A DNA stretch of 64,000 nucleotides from Paratissierella segnis (GTDB taxonomy: Bacteria; Bacillota; Clostridia; Tissierellales; Tissierellaceae): assembly GCF_014385195.1 (NCBI RefSeq), contig NZ_JACRTG010000034.1:1-64000 (forward strand), written 5' to 3'. Below, piece by piece: positions 35,901-43,755 of the stretch. The stretch's first letter is position 1. Every line of letters starts with the position of its first letter. The notes under the pieces are model-generated. The model ran no database searches and was not told the origin of the DNA. It saw only the letters and a program-made list of their open reading frames with translations. Both the position numbers and the translations under genes were made by a program.

Positions 35901-36281
35901 TTAATCACCTCCTGCCATTACACGATTAATTATTTCATTTCTTGTTTTTTCAAAGTCCTCGCCAGAATTAAATACGATTACATCACTGTCTTTGTTTTCT
36001 TTAGCTACTAAAGAATCTAAAATCATTGTTGGCCTATTAATTCCTTTTTGGCTATCTTTTGTCTGTGCCCAAAGTAAAATGCTTAATCTATCAACAATTC
36101 CTGCTAAAAGTAAGGTGTCCGTTGATACTTTTTGACCGCTTAATTTCATTTTAATTCTGGAATCATCTTTTAGACCAACGGCAAAACAAGCTACCCTTGT
36201 TAAAGATAGCTTGTTATAATCGTAAATATGATATGTTTCTGCTAAATCACATATCAATGCATCCTCATCTTCTCTTATCAT
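35901..36281 (-). CDS. Tail assembly chaperone, frameshift part (DUF5361-like)
   Basis: This 126-residue frame has the LTRVACFAVGLKDDSRIKMK and RLSILLWAQ segments of DUF5361-type proteins. It is open without stop from the slippery site of the upstream gene, so it is probably made mainly as a fusion of about 218 residues by -1 frameshifting. No good ribosome binding site lies before its ATG. Such G/GT proteins bring the tape measure to the tail tube. Confidence 0.8.
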   Translation of the reverse strand: MIREDEDALICDLAETYHIYDYNKLSLTRVACFAVGLKDDSRIKMKLSGQKVSTDTLLLAGIVDRLSILLWAQTKDSQKGINRPTMILDSLVAKENKDSDVIVFNSGEDFEKTRNEIINRVMAGGD

Positions 36282-36292
36282 TTCTGCGAGGA

Positions 36293-36556
36293 CTAGGAGT
36301 TTTTTGTTTCTGGTTGATTAGTAAATATTTCAATTATTTCATCCGACATCTTATCCATTGGAACTGTCTTACCTTCTGTTCTTAAATGGTCTTTAAGAAG
36401 TTTGGCTTGGTCTTTTCCTAATAATAAATTTACCGTCTTTGCTAAAAGTAATGGATTTTCGTCTAATTCTGCTATACATTCCAATAACTCGTAGTTATTT
36501 AATCTCTCATTTGGTATTTCATAATTAAATCCAGATTTAGTTGTTCCCTTAACCAT
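36293..36556 (-). CDS. Tail assembly chaperone, short form (gpG-like)
   Basis: This 87-residue, acidic helical protein lies between the major tail protein and the tape measure, the fixed place of the gpG chaperone. It ends shortly after a canonical A-AAA-AAC slippery sequence. Most ribosomes should make this short form, and a few should shift into the next frame. Confidence 0.82.
   Translation of the reverse strand: MVKGTTKSGFNYEIPNERLNNYELLECIAELDENPLLLAKTVNLLLGKDQAKLLKDHLRTEGKTVPMDKMSDEIIEIFTNQPETKNS
36299..36305 (-). promoter_or_regulatory. -1 ribosomal frameshift site (A AAA AAC)
   Basis: The codons ACA AAA AAC near the end of the 87-residue gene contain the heptamer AAAAAAC in the exact phase X XXY YYZ. 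After a -1 slip the frame reads K K L L V L A E and runs without stop into the start codon of the downstream frame at 36281. Confidence 0.88.
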
Positions 36557-36559
36557 CTA

Positions 36560-37126
36560 TTATTCACCTGCTCCCACTGGCTTTTGTATATATTCGTAAT
36601 GCGTATTCTCTGTTGTGTCTGGCATTGCTTGCAAGGTAGTTTCATAGCCGATTGCGTCTGCGTCTACATAGCTAATTTCTCCAATTTCCGAAACTTTCCC
36701 ATTTGGAATAACAATCCTTTTTAAGATACCTGCCTTTAGTACCATATCTACAACCAAACAATGTTCTTCTAACTCTTTAGCATTTGCTGTAATTTTAATC
36801 CCTGTTTCTAAAGTTCCTGTGATGTTCTCTTGCCCATATACCTCTTTTAATACATCTACATTTGTTGCTTCAATCAACGTGTATTTAAACGTATCTGGCT
36901 TGTCTGTTTGCACTACCGCTACATTATCGCCACCCCACGCTTTTATAATCTCACTTGATGGAGAATTTTCGTTCCTTAGCCCATCTTCGGATATATAGCC
37001 TAAGCTTTTAAATGCTGCATCTAGTGCTGTAACTGCATCTATTGGTAATGTTGTGCCTAATGGAGCTGAATACACTGCTCCACCAACCTTTGGTTTAGCT
37101 GTTGAAACATTCTCTACATTGCTCAT
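36560..37126 (-). CDS. Major tail protein
   Basis: This 188-residue protein has the beta-rich pattern of siphovirus tail tube proteins (AVYSAPLGTTLPIDAVTALD at the start, SLGYISEDGL, and an alternating beta pattern to the end). AGGAGG precedes the ATG. It lies between the tail terminator-like gene and the chaperone. Confidence 0.85.
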   Translation of the reverse strand: MSNVENVSTAKPKVGGAVYSAPLGTTLPIDAVTALDAAFKSLGYISEDGLRNENSPSSEIIKAWGGDNVAVVQTDKPDTFKYTLIEATNVDVLKEVYGQENITGTLETGIKITANAKELEEHCLVVDMVLKAGILKRIVIPNGKVSEIGEISYVDADAIGYETTLQAMPDTTENTHYEYIQKPVGAGE

Positions 37127-37136
37127 TTTTTACCTC

Positions 37137-37472
37137 CTAATAATATTTAATATCGAATACTGCTTGATAACGGTATTCTTTCGTTGTTGTATCCGTAAAA
37201 TTGTAATCAGTATTGAGCTTGACTCCCCTAATTTCATCAAGTTCAACCATACTTTCCACTGCCTTTTTTACTCTTTCATTTAATTCTACTGCCTCATAAA
37301 TGCTTTTTCCATAGCTTTGAAATGCAAATGTAGCTGATGGTAGATGATTGTTTTTCCTACTGCTCGTCTTTTCTAAAACAACGTAACTTCCATAGCTTGT
37401 ACTTGGTTTTTCAAGAAAGACCTGTTCTTCAAGTACTGAATCTAGGTGATTTTTTATTATTACCTCAATCAT
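37137..37472 (-). CDS. Tail terminator-like protein
   Basis: This 111-residue protein with the pattern LEKPSTSYGSYVVLEKT and a long central helix fits tail terminator or minor capsid proteins that close the tail tube. The assignment rests on size and on its place directly before the major tail gene. Confidence 0.65.
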   Translation of the reverse strand: MIEVIIKNHLDSVLEEQVFLEKPSTSYGSYVVLEKTSSRKNNHLPSATFAFQSYGKSIYEAVELNERVKKAVESMVELDEIRGVKLNTDYNFTDTTTKEYRYQAVFDIKYY

Positions 37473-37709
37473 CTACTTCACCGCCTTTAATATAGTGTTG
37501 TTCCTTAAATTATCTGCCTTTGCTTGATAAGTGTTTGCATAAACCATTGCATTGGCTCTTGTCTTTCCTACACGAGTGTCTTGTTCATAGCCATCTCCGC
37601 ACCTGTTCCGGATTCCTGTTGCGTATTCCTTTAAGACCTCTTGCATTTCATCGGATTTTAATAATTGGCCTACACCTTTACGGTTTAATGTGAATTTCAA
37701 CTTAGCCAT
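37473..37709 (-). CDS. Short HK97 gp10-like connector protein
   Basis: This 78-residue basic protein contains VLKEYATGIRNRCGDGYEQD and RANAMVYANTYQAKADNLRN, which fit head-tail joining proteins, but it is shorter than the usual 110-130 residues. It overlaps the upstream gene by 8 bases and abuts the downstream one. Confidence 0.65.
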   Translation of the reverse strand: MAKLKFTLNRKGVGQLLKSDEMQEVLKEYATGIRNRCGDGYEQDTRVGKTRANAMVYANTYQAKADNLRNNTILKAVK

Positions 37710-38040
37710 ATCTTTCCACCATCACTTTTTTATTCCAGTCTAGGGGAATCATATCTTCTATGCCTTCTAGGACTGCGCCGAACACTCGCCATCTCTTGCC
37801 AAAAAACTTAACTTCCTGGTCTTCCCAGGTGTTGTCATCACCTTTGGGGATTGCTAAAGTATATACTGCTTTTTTACCTGTAAGATTTAATTGATTTATA
37901 ACATCATCAGATAAGGTTGGACTTACAAGTACATTATCAACATCAATTTCTACATCCTCATAAATTGGGCTGTCAAATGGATCCTTACCTATTTCTTTTT
38001 TGTTAATTAGAGTGACTGTAATCCCTTTAATCCTTGCCAT
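37702..38040 (-). CDS. Head-tail connector protein
   Basis: This 112-residue beta-rich protein has KFFGKRWRVFGAVLEGIEDM near the end, as in minor capsid and stopper proteins. The ATG at 38040 is preferred over an in-frame TTG at 38049, which lies too close to the GGGGTGA site. The start overlaps the end of the upstream gene by 14 bases. Confidence 0.68.
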   Translation of the reverse strand: MARIKGITVTLINKKEIGKDPFDSPIYEDVEIDVDNVLVSPTLSDDVINQLNLTGKKAVYTLAIPKGDDNTWEDQEVKFFGKRWRVFGAVLEGIEDMIPLDWNKKVMVERYG

Positions 38041-38446
38041 AAAAATCAATCACCCCATATCGTTGTTTTCTCAAACCTAGCCTTGCGAGTTCAGATTTCT
38101 TAATGAACAAGCCGCCACCAGGAACTAAAAAAGAACCTTGAAACGAATATCCTAATGCACTTTCTGATGTTTGCGTCATAGGCTCTTGATCTGTAGAAGT
38201 CATTAAGGTTCTTGCTACTATATCTACTGTTACAGATTTAACTACATTTGCATATGATAAGTTTTCAGTAGGGTTTTCTTCTGTAACTTCTACCATCTTA
38301 TCTAAGTCTTTGCCTACTTTTTTAGCTTCTACCCGTAAAGAGTCAGAGACCACTTCAAGCAAAGATTCTGCTCTAGTGGTCTCATCATTATTTTTTAGGG
38401 GTCTCCATAATAATGAAACATCTTCAATTGTTGCATAAGGCTTCAT
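38027..38446 (-). CDS. Head completion adaptor (Gp19/Gp15/Gp42-like)
   Basis: This 139-residue protein begins MKPYATIEDVSLLWRPL and has the helical pattern of phage head completion adaptors, with the conserved end SFLVPGGGLFIKKSELARLG. Such proteins form the ring under the portal. Confidence 0.75.
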   Translation of the reverse strand: MKPYATIEDVSLLWRPLKNNDETTRAESLLEVVSDSLRVEAKKVGKDLDKMVEVTEENPTENLSYANVVKSVTVDIVARTLMTSTDQEPMTQTSESALGYSFQGSFLVPGGGLFIKKSELARLGLRKQRYGVIDFYGKD

Positions 38447-38450
38447 AATA

Positions 38451-38750
38451 TCACCTTCCTTGCATCATCAAATCATACAACTCTTGTTTCCTTGCTTTTG
38501 GATTATATTCAATCCCAAATGCATCAAGTTCTTGTTTAATTTCCTTTACTGTTATCCCATCAAAATCTTCTTCTTTTTCAGGATCTTCTTCGGCTTCTTT
38601 AATTTCTTCAATCTCTTCGACTTCTTCAACTTCATTAACTTCTTCGGCTTGAGTTTCATTTATTTTTTCTTTAACTTCTATCCAATCCCCACCAGAAATT
38701 CTACAAGGACTATCAATGATAGCCCCTGTTTTAGTGTTCTTATATCTCAT
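38451..38750 (-). CDS. Acidic-linker protein with HeH/SAP-like end
   Basis: This 99-residue protein has a short N-terminal part, a run of Glu-rich repeats (about 35-60) and a C-terminal DGITVKEIKQELDAFGIEYN segment like HeH or Rho N-terminal domains that bind nucleic acid. Proteins of this type often follow the capsid gene. The open frame on the opposite strand here is only the mirror of the Glu-rich codons. Confidence 0.7.
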   Translation of the reverse strand: MRYKNTKTGAIIDSPCRISGGDWIEVKEKINETQAEEVNEVEEVEEIEEIKEAEEDPEKEEDFDGITVKEIKQELDAFGIEYNPKARKQELYDLMMQGR

Positions 38751-38762
38751 TACTTAAACCTC

Positions 38763-39641
38763 CTATACTGTTACAACTCTTGCAAAGCTACTTGCATCCA
38801 TGATTCCCCATCCAAGATAAGTTTCTGAACGTAAGTAGACTTGATTGTATCCTTTTAAGTCTTTTTCAGAGTTATCAGGGTCACCATATTTTATAACCTC
38901 AAATGGAATTTGCTTTGCATATCCCCACTTGAACATACTTGCAAAATCTCCCAGGATTACAAGGTCTTTGCTTCCAACTGCTGATACAGTACCGTTGATG
39001 TCTGTTTTTAATCCATTTATTGCACCTGGATTTGCTCCCCATGCCAATTCTGGGAATTGTTTAACACCATTGACCTTTAGCTTCGCTAGCGCAGATGAGA
39101 ACACAGGTGACATTGCCATTCCATTTACTGTTCCTTCTGAACCTTGTACTATTTCAACTGCTGCTTCAATATTTGCATCTGGGTCTGCTGCAGTATATTC
39201 TACTGTTTGTGTCACCTTAGAATCAAAGTGATTGGTCCCGATTACTGCTGAGGCAGTTCCAGAACGTGGATTAATTCCGTGCATAGCCATAAGGTCTAAG
39301 CCTTTTGCGAGTTTCTTTGCATATCCATCATTGAAAGCCTTGATAATATTAATCTTTTCTTCCTCTGCAGCATAAAGAAACTCATCTGATACTCTTGCAC
39401 CATATTCCACTTTTATTGGGATTATTGTGATTGGGTCTATTGAGATTCCCCCATGAGATTTAGCAGCGTTTTCTGCTACAATGTCAATCTCGTTATCCAT
39501 TGTGAATGTAAATTCTTTTTGTCCATTGAACGGAATTGGTTTTTGTTGAGAAAGAATTACTAATGAACTCTTTCCTTGTACTTTGTTGATTAAGTCTGAT
39601 ACTAATTCTGGCTCAAAATAATTGCCTTTTGATAATGTCAT
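38763..39641 (-). CDS. Major capsid protein (HK97 fold)
   Basis: This 292-residue protein starts MTLSKGNYFEPELVSDLINK and contains the E-loop and spine helix pattern (VEYGARVSDEFLYAAEEEK) of HK97-fold capsid proteins. It has no long N-terminal delta domain, in line with a separate scaffold gene just upstream (39646-40122). Confidence 0.9.
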   Translation of the reverse strand: MTLSKGNYFEPELVSDLINKVQGKSSLVILSQQKPIPFNGQKEFTFTMDNEIDIVAENAAKSHGGISIDPITIIPIKVEYGARVSDEFLYAAEEEKINIIKAFNDGYAKKLAKGLDLMAMHGINPRSGTASAVIGTNHFDSKVTQTVEYTAADPDANIEAAVEIVQGSEGTVNGMAMSPVFSSALAKLKVNGVKQFPELAWGANPGAINGLKTDINGTVSAVGSKDLVILGDFASMFKWGYAKQIPFEVIKYGDPDNSEKDLKGYNQVYLRSETYLGWGIMDASSFARVVTV

Positions 39642-39645
39642 AATT

Positions 39646-40122
39646 TTATTCTCCTTCCAAATTTAAATTTTCTAGTAATGATTTATAAGCACCATCTTTT
39701 CCATCAATAATCGGTTCAGTATCCTTTAAAGGTGCTAATGGTTCTTTTTGTTTTACAAGTTCTGCTAATTTCTTAGCGTCTGCTGTGATACTTTCTTCAT
39801 CTTCTCCAACAAGTCTACTTGATAAGTCATAAGGTATTCCATGTTGTAATGCAATTCTTGTTCTCATATTTGCTGTTTCATAGCCAGCAATTTTCGCATT
39901 TAAATCGGATATATCCTTATCGTATTTTTCAGTTTTCTTGTTAGAATCGTCAATGCTTGCCTTTAGTGCCGTATTCTCTCCTTCTAGTGCAGCGTTTCTA
40001 GCTTTAATTTCTTCATAATCTGCATACTTCTTTTCTAGAGTTTCTTTCTCTCTTTTAATCCTATCTTGTATTGCTCTATCAAATTCTTCTTGTGTTGTTA
40101 TAGCTTTAAATTCTTCACTCAT
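39646..40122 (-). CDS. Scaffold protein
   Basis: This 158-residue, highly charged protein has an N-terminal RIKREKETLEKKYADYEEIK-like coiled coil and a C-terminal helical hook, typical of phage scaffolds that guide capsid assembly. It lies 4 bases before the capsid gene. Confidence 0.85.
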   Translation of the reverse strand: MSEEFKAITTQEEFDRAIQDRIKREKETLEKKYADYEEIKARNAALEGENTALKASIDDSNKKTEKYDKDISDLNAKIAGYETANMRTRIALQHGIPYDLSSRLVGEDEESITADAKKLAELVKQKEPLAPLKDTEPIIDGKDGAYKSLLENLNLEGE

Positions 40123-40173
40123 TTATATCTTCCTTTCTCCCACTTTCCCGGTGGTATCGGTAATTTTGTGTAT

Positions 40174-40199
40174 TAAAAAAACGACTACTAAGAGTCGTC
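40174..40199 (-). terminator. Terminator after terminase
   Basis: ACGACT and AGTCGT form a stem with loop CTTAGT, followed on the minus strand by TTTTTTT. It begins at the stop codon of the terminase gene and separates it from the scaffold and capsid genes. No promoter was seen between it and the scaffold start. Confidence 0.8.
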
Positions 40200-41596
40200 T
40201 AATACCTTATTTTCTGTTTTTTCTTCGGCTTGAATTCATTACAAGCCCAATGTGCTAGCATAGCACTATCCATTAAACTAATATCCATATCCTCAAATTG
40301 CGATTTATACCCAAAGCCACCATTGGATCCTATTAATCTTTTATCACAGTTTGTTACTACTTGCGTTAACGAGGGTTGGTCGTTATGACAAATACTTTGT
40401 TGATATATTCCTTGTTCCCACAATGAGTTGGCTATGATTATTTCCTTCACTGTTGGTAAGTTAGGTTCTTTTAAACCAAAATCTTTCATTTCCTTAGCTA
40501 AAATATTTTGACCTGATGCACCATCAATTACCACAGTTGCTACATCTGCATTTTTTAAGAAGTTTACAATCCAACCATTGCCATTTCTAACGGATTGGCA
40601 ATCTATAGCTTCTACAAATATCTTGCCTGATAATGTTCTAACTGCAATACTCATTGCAACGTTAGTTCCATCATTTCCATACTTGATTCCAACATAAAGT
40701 TTTCCTTTGAGCGTTGGCAAAGCATTAACCTGCAATTCCTTCCACTCGTTTTCTGAAATAGCTGACTTTTGATTATACTTAATCCACAGACCCAATCGTT
40801 GTATCATGAAATCAAGTTCATCTTCCCCAATTTCATCCTGGATAGAGCGTTCAGTAAATATTGTACCTATAGATGGATTACATAGATACCATAACTCTCT
40901 ATCTCTAATGTCTTTTACCTCATCCTCGATTCCCCATTCAGCCCATCCAGCATTTTCTACTTTGCCACTCAAGGTGTTGTTTCTGAAATTGACGAACACA
41001 GTACCCGATGACAATGGAGTTGGTGGAGTACCACACATTATTGTCTGAGGATTTTTACTGTCAGTAACGGTGTATTTTAAAGCAGATTCTTGGTCTGTGG
41101 TGTATTCTTGCGCCTCATCTATGACAAGCAAATCAAATCCTTCACCTAGACCTCCTAATGTTGTCCTGGTCCGAAACTCTACCCTCCCACCGGTTTCAAG
41201 CAATTCTACTCTTTCCCTTCCCGTTGCCTTTAAAGAATTGTATTCAATCCCTGCTTTGTCTAGTAATCTACATAGTCTTTCCCAAGCTGTGTGAGAAGTG
41301 GTGGTTCTGTGAGCTGTATGAAGTATTTGTTCTCCTCTTTGTAGACCTTCCATTTCCCTTATTACTACAACCTCGTTTTTACCATTACGTCTAGGGAGAG
41401 AGTAGCCAAACTTTGTGTGTGTCCATAAACCATCTGAGTTGACCGCGTAAATATGTTTTGTCAAATTTATTTGCCATTCTTGAGCAGTTCTTTTCGATAG
41501 CTCATAAGTATCAATCGCATTTTGATATAGACTTTTCTTATATGGTAAAATTACCGATTGAGTAGGATTTTGATTACCAATTCTTGCTTTAGCCAT
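40199..41596 (-). CDS. Terminase large subunit
   Basis: This 465-residue protein has an ATPase half with Walker A-like PRRNGKNE (68-75) and Walker B LLVIDEAQE (156-164), then a nuclease half with VGIKYGNDGTNVA (about 301), VVIDGASG and MDSAMLAHW near the end. It cuts and pumps DNA into the head. AAGGAGG lies before the ATG. Unusually the gene lies after portal and minor head genes, within a cassette bounded by terminators on both sides. No small subunit gene was recognised. Confidence 0.88.
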   Translation of the reverse strand: MAKARIGNQNPTQSVILPYKKSLYQNAIDTYELSKRTAQEWQINLTKHIYAVNSDGLWTHTKFGYSLPRRNGKNEVVVIREMEGLQRGEQILHTAHRTTTSHTAWERLCRLLDKAGIEYNSLKATGRERVELLETGGRVEFRTRTTLGGLGEGFDLLVIDEAQEYTTDQESALKYTVTDSKNPQTIMCGTPPTPLSSGTVFVNFRNNTLSGKVENAGWAEWGIEDEVKDIRDRELWYLCNPSIGTIFTERSIQDEIGEDELDFMIQRLGLWIKYNQKSAISENEWKELQVNALPTLKGKLYVGIKYGNDGTNVAMSIAVRTLSGKIFVEAIDCQSVRNGNGWIVNFLKNADVATVVIDGASGQNILAKEMKDFGLKEPNLPTVKEIIIANSLWEQGIYQQSICHNDQPSLTQVVTNCDKRLIGSNGGFGYKSQFEDMDISLMDSAMLAHWACNEFKPKKKQKIRY

Positions 41597-41664
41597 CTAT
41601 TATCCTCCTTCAATCGTTTTGCATGATAACCCTGTCGCTGGAAGATATTTGGATCACCTCCTAA

Positions 41665-41916
41665 TTATTCTACTATTTCATATGTCATTTCAAATATATC
41701 AGGCTTGCAAGGATAAAATTCTCCATTCACACCTTTAATGATGTAATCCCCAACATTGGCAGTCATAACTCCCTCAAGCGTTTTTATGTGCAACCTATTA
41801 GTGCTTCTGCCTATTTCTCCACTTATCAATTGCAGTAATAGCCAATCTACACTTTCATCTGTTCCATCAAATTGTACTGCTTCAATTGCAACCGGTTTCT
41901 TTCTATATTTAGCCAC
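41665..41916 (-). CDS. PGDYG-domain phage protein
   Basis: This 83-residue protein begins MAKYRKKPVAIEAVQFDGTD and ends with VGDYIIKGVNGEFYPCKPDI, the signature of the small PGDYG-type proteins common in phages; their role is unknown. An in-frame GTG at 41925 lies inside the GGGGGTG site, so the GTG at 41916 is chosen. Confidence 0.8.
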   Translation of the reverse strand: MAKYRKKPVAIEAVQFDGTDESVDWLLLQLISGEIGRSTNRLHIKTLEGVMTANVGDYIIKGVNGEFYPCKPDIFEMTYEIVE

Positions 41917-41928
41917 TTGCTTCACCCC

Positions 41929-42234
41929 CTATTTGAACATATCAGGATTATCTTTAATTAATTGATATAATCCTTTCGAGATTTGATCTACTATCGTTTC
42001 TTCTCCATCATTCTTAAAATCTAATTCTCTATCATAAACAATTCCATGTAATATTTCATGAAGCAATGATTGTTGTTGTCCTTGAGTGTCTTGTAATCCT
42101 CTATCTATTGATATTTCTTTATTATTATAATCAATATGAGCATATGCTCTTTGATTATCGCAAAATAAAGGCTTTTCCTCTAATTTGACCTTGTACTCCA
42201 TCCCACTTATGATTATTTTGTCTGGTATATTCAA
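41929..42234 (-). CDS. Small HExxH metallopeptidase-like protein
   Basis: This 101-residue protein has the zinc motif HEILH in the segment QQSLLHEILHGIVYDR. Size and motif fit small ImmA/SprT-like phage proteins. The start TTG at 42234 has AAGGGGTGAG upstream; a start at 42270 would lie inside the terminator hairpin. It opens the terminase cassette. Confidence 0.75.
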   Translation of the reverse strand: MNIPDKIIISGMEYKVKLEEKPLFCDNQRAYAHIDYNNKEISIDRGLQDTQGQQQSLLHEILHGIVYDRELDFKNDGEETIVDQISKGLYQLIKDNPDMFK

Positions 42235-42260
42235 TTTCTCACCCCTTAAATTTAGGCATA

Positions 42261-42300
42261 ATAAAAGCACTCACTATTTTTATTTAGTAAGTGCTTTTAT
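42261..42300 (-). terminator. Terminator after the toxin/immunity genes
   Basis: Two 15-base arms (42261-42275 and 42286-42300) pair with one mismatch; the stem contains AAAAGCACT and AGTGCTTTT with T-runs at both ends. It separates the portal/toxin block from the terminase cassette. Confidence 0.75.
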
Positions 42301-42530
42301 TCAACAACTTCAATTGATTTGATTTCATAAAGATGAACTGCAAACTCGCCACCTATGTTAAAGTGCTTTGTTGGCTTAATAGCTTTTACTTCAATATACT
42401 CGCCTCCATAATTTCCATCATCATCAGGTTCATTATCTAATTCCGAAGTGTGTCCAATAACTTTGGCGATTATAATTTCATCTTCAAGAGTAATTCGCAC
42501 ATTTTTTCCTAGATATTTAAACAAATTCAC
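42297..42530 (-). CDS. Small beta protein, possible immunity to Ntox50
   Basis: This 77-residue acidic, beta-rich protein (GKNVRITLEDEIIIAKVIGH, then a FAVHLYEIKSIEVVE end) looks like an LSM-like small fold. It follows the toxin-bearing head protein by 4 bases and is itself followed at once by a terminator, the usual place for an immunity gene. This role is an inference from position. Confidence 0.55.
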   Translation of the reverse strand: MNLFKYLGKNVRITLEDEIIIAKVIGHTSELDNEPDDDGNYGGEYIEVKAIKPTKHFNIGGEFAVHLYEIKSIEVVE

Positions 42531-42534
42531 AATA

Positions 42535-43755
42535 TCACCCCTTTCTTCTTACAGGTACAATATGCATTCTATTTTTAGAATGATGAATTTTTATTCCATT
42601 TACTTTATTTCCTGTACTTCCTTCAATCCCTACATCGTAATCTAAATAAATTACTTCAATATTTTTACGCTTTCCTTTGCTGTCCCTTTCCATTTTGCCA
42701 GTACCAGCATACTTATTGAACAACTCCTGGGTATTGACATCATCTTCAAAATAACTTTTTCCATCTATTCTAGTTGATTTCATGTGTGGTAGTTGTTTTT
42801 CTGTATTTATTTTACTTCCATAACTCCCATCTTTTAATCTTGACTTGATGTAATAATTATCCTGAAGCTTTTCCCACTTCTCGGGAGTATTATATTTCAA
42901 CTCTTGAAACTGTGCCACTGAAACAGGCATATTTTCAGCACCTAATATTTCCATATATGCTTTGAACTGCTTTGTATCATCGGCTCTATTATTTTTCTTA
43001 ATATCATCTAATCCTATCTTCTTCCTTGCCTCTATTTTAGCATCTTTTTTAGGATCTATCCACTCTTTTGTCCAAATATTTTGTTTTTTTCCATCCCCTG
43101 GATAATAATCTACTGTACACCTACAATATCTATGTCTGCGGTATACATCTTTCGGAACATCAGGGTAATTATATGTACCTACTATTTCATTGCACCAATC
43201 ACAACATTTCCCTGTAGACCTTCTAATTATTTTTGGCTGCAGTCCTGCCTTGCTGTGGAATTCTGCATTTGTCCGAATAGTCTCGTCAATGATGCTCTGG
43301 CTGAAATTGATAATCGGTTCATTCAGAATCCACTTGATGGCATTAAAATCATCCTCGCTAGAAATCCGATTAATAATTCCATCTACCCTACTTTGATTAA
43401 GCTCTGCTTTTTGCCCTTTCATCTTCAATCCTGCGTTATGATTTAATTCTGTTTGAACATCAGCAGCATAACCAGAAATCAATTCGTGATTCTTACCCAT
43501 AGTTGAATTAATAATCCTATCCGCTATATTGAAATACATTTTACCATCCGGGAGAACTTCAGCTGTTATATTTTTACCCAAAACTTCTACTAATATTTCT
43601 CCAACTTCAATTGCAAAATCATTTGCATTTTTATATGTTGCCGTTTTATCATTCAATGCTTGGATAGCCTTTTTCAACACTTCACTATTAAATGTTCTCT
43701 CGTCAAATTCTTTTTCAATCAGTTCTAAAAGTGTAGGAACAATGTCTTTATCCAT
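42535..43755 (-). CDS. Minor head protein with C-terminal Ntox50-like toxin
   Basis: This 406-residue protein has an N-terminal phage head morphogenesis part with a cysteine cluster (CCDWC at 184-188 and HRYCRC at 208-213, as in Mu gpF-like proteins). A C-terminal module (about 316-402) carries KINTEKQLPHMKST, GKSYFEDDV, KYAGTGKM and HHSKNRMHIVP. That pattern matches the bacterial polymorphic toxin domain Ntox50, a predicted RNase. The start overlaps the portal stop. It could be delivered with DNA or act against competitors. Confidence 0.8.
   Translation of the reverse strand: MDKDIVPTLLELIEKEFDERTFNSEVLKKAIQALNDKTATYKNANDFAIEVGEILVEVLGKNITAEVLPDGKMYFNIADRIINSTMGKNHELISGYAADVQTELNHNAGLKMKGQKAELNQSRVDGIINRISSEDDFNAIKWILNEPIINFSQSIIDETIRTNAEFHSKAGLQPKIIRRSTGKCCDWCNEIVGTYNYPDVPKDVYRRHRYCRCTVDYYPGDGKKQNIWTKEWIDPKKDAKIEARKKIGLDDIKKNNRADDTKQFKAYMEILGAENMPVSVAQFQELKYNTPEKWEKLQDNYYIKSRLKDGSYGSKINTEKQLPHMKSTRIDGKSYFEDDVNTQELFNKYAGTGKMERDSKGKRKNIEVIYLDYDVGIEGSTGNKVNGIKIHHSKNRMHIVPVRRKG

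Noticed and set aside
38460..38828. Plus-strand Phe-rich open frame
   Set aside because: It is antisense to the Glu-rich codons of the acidic-linker gene; composition alone keeps it open.
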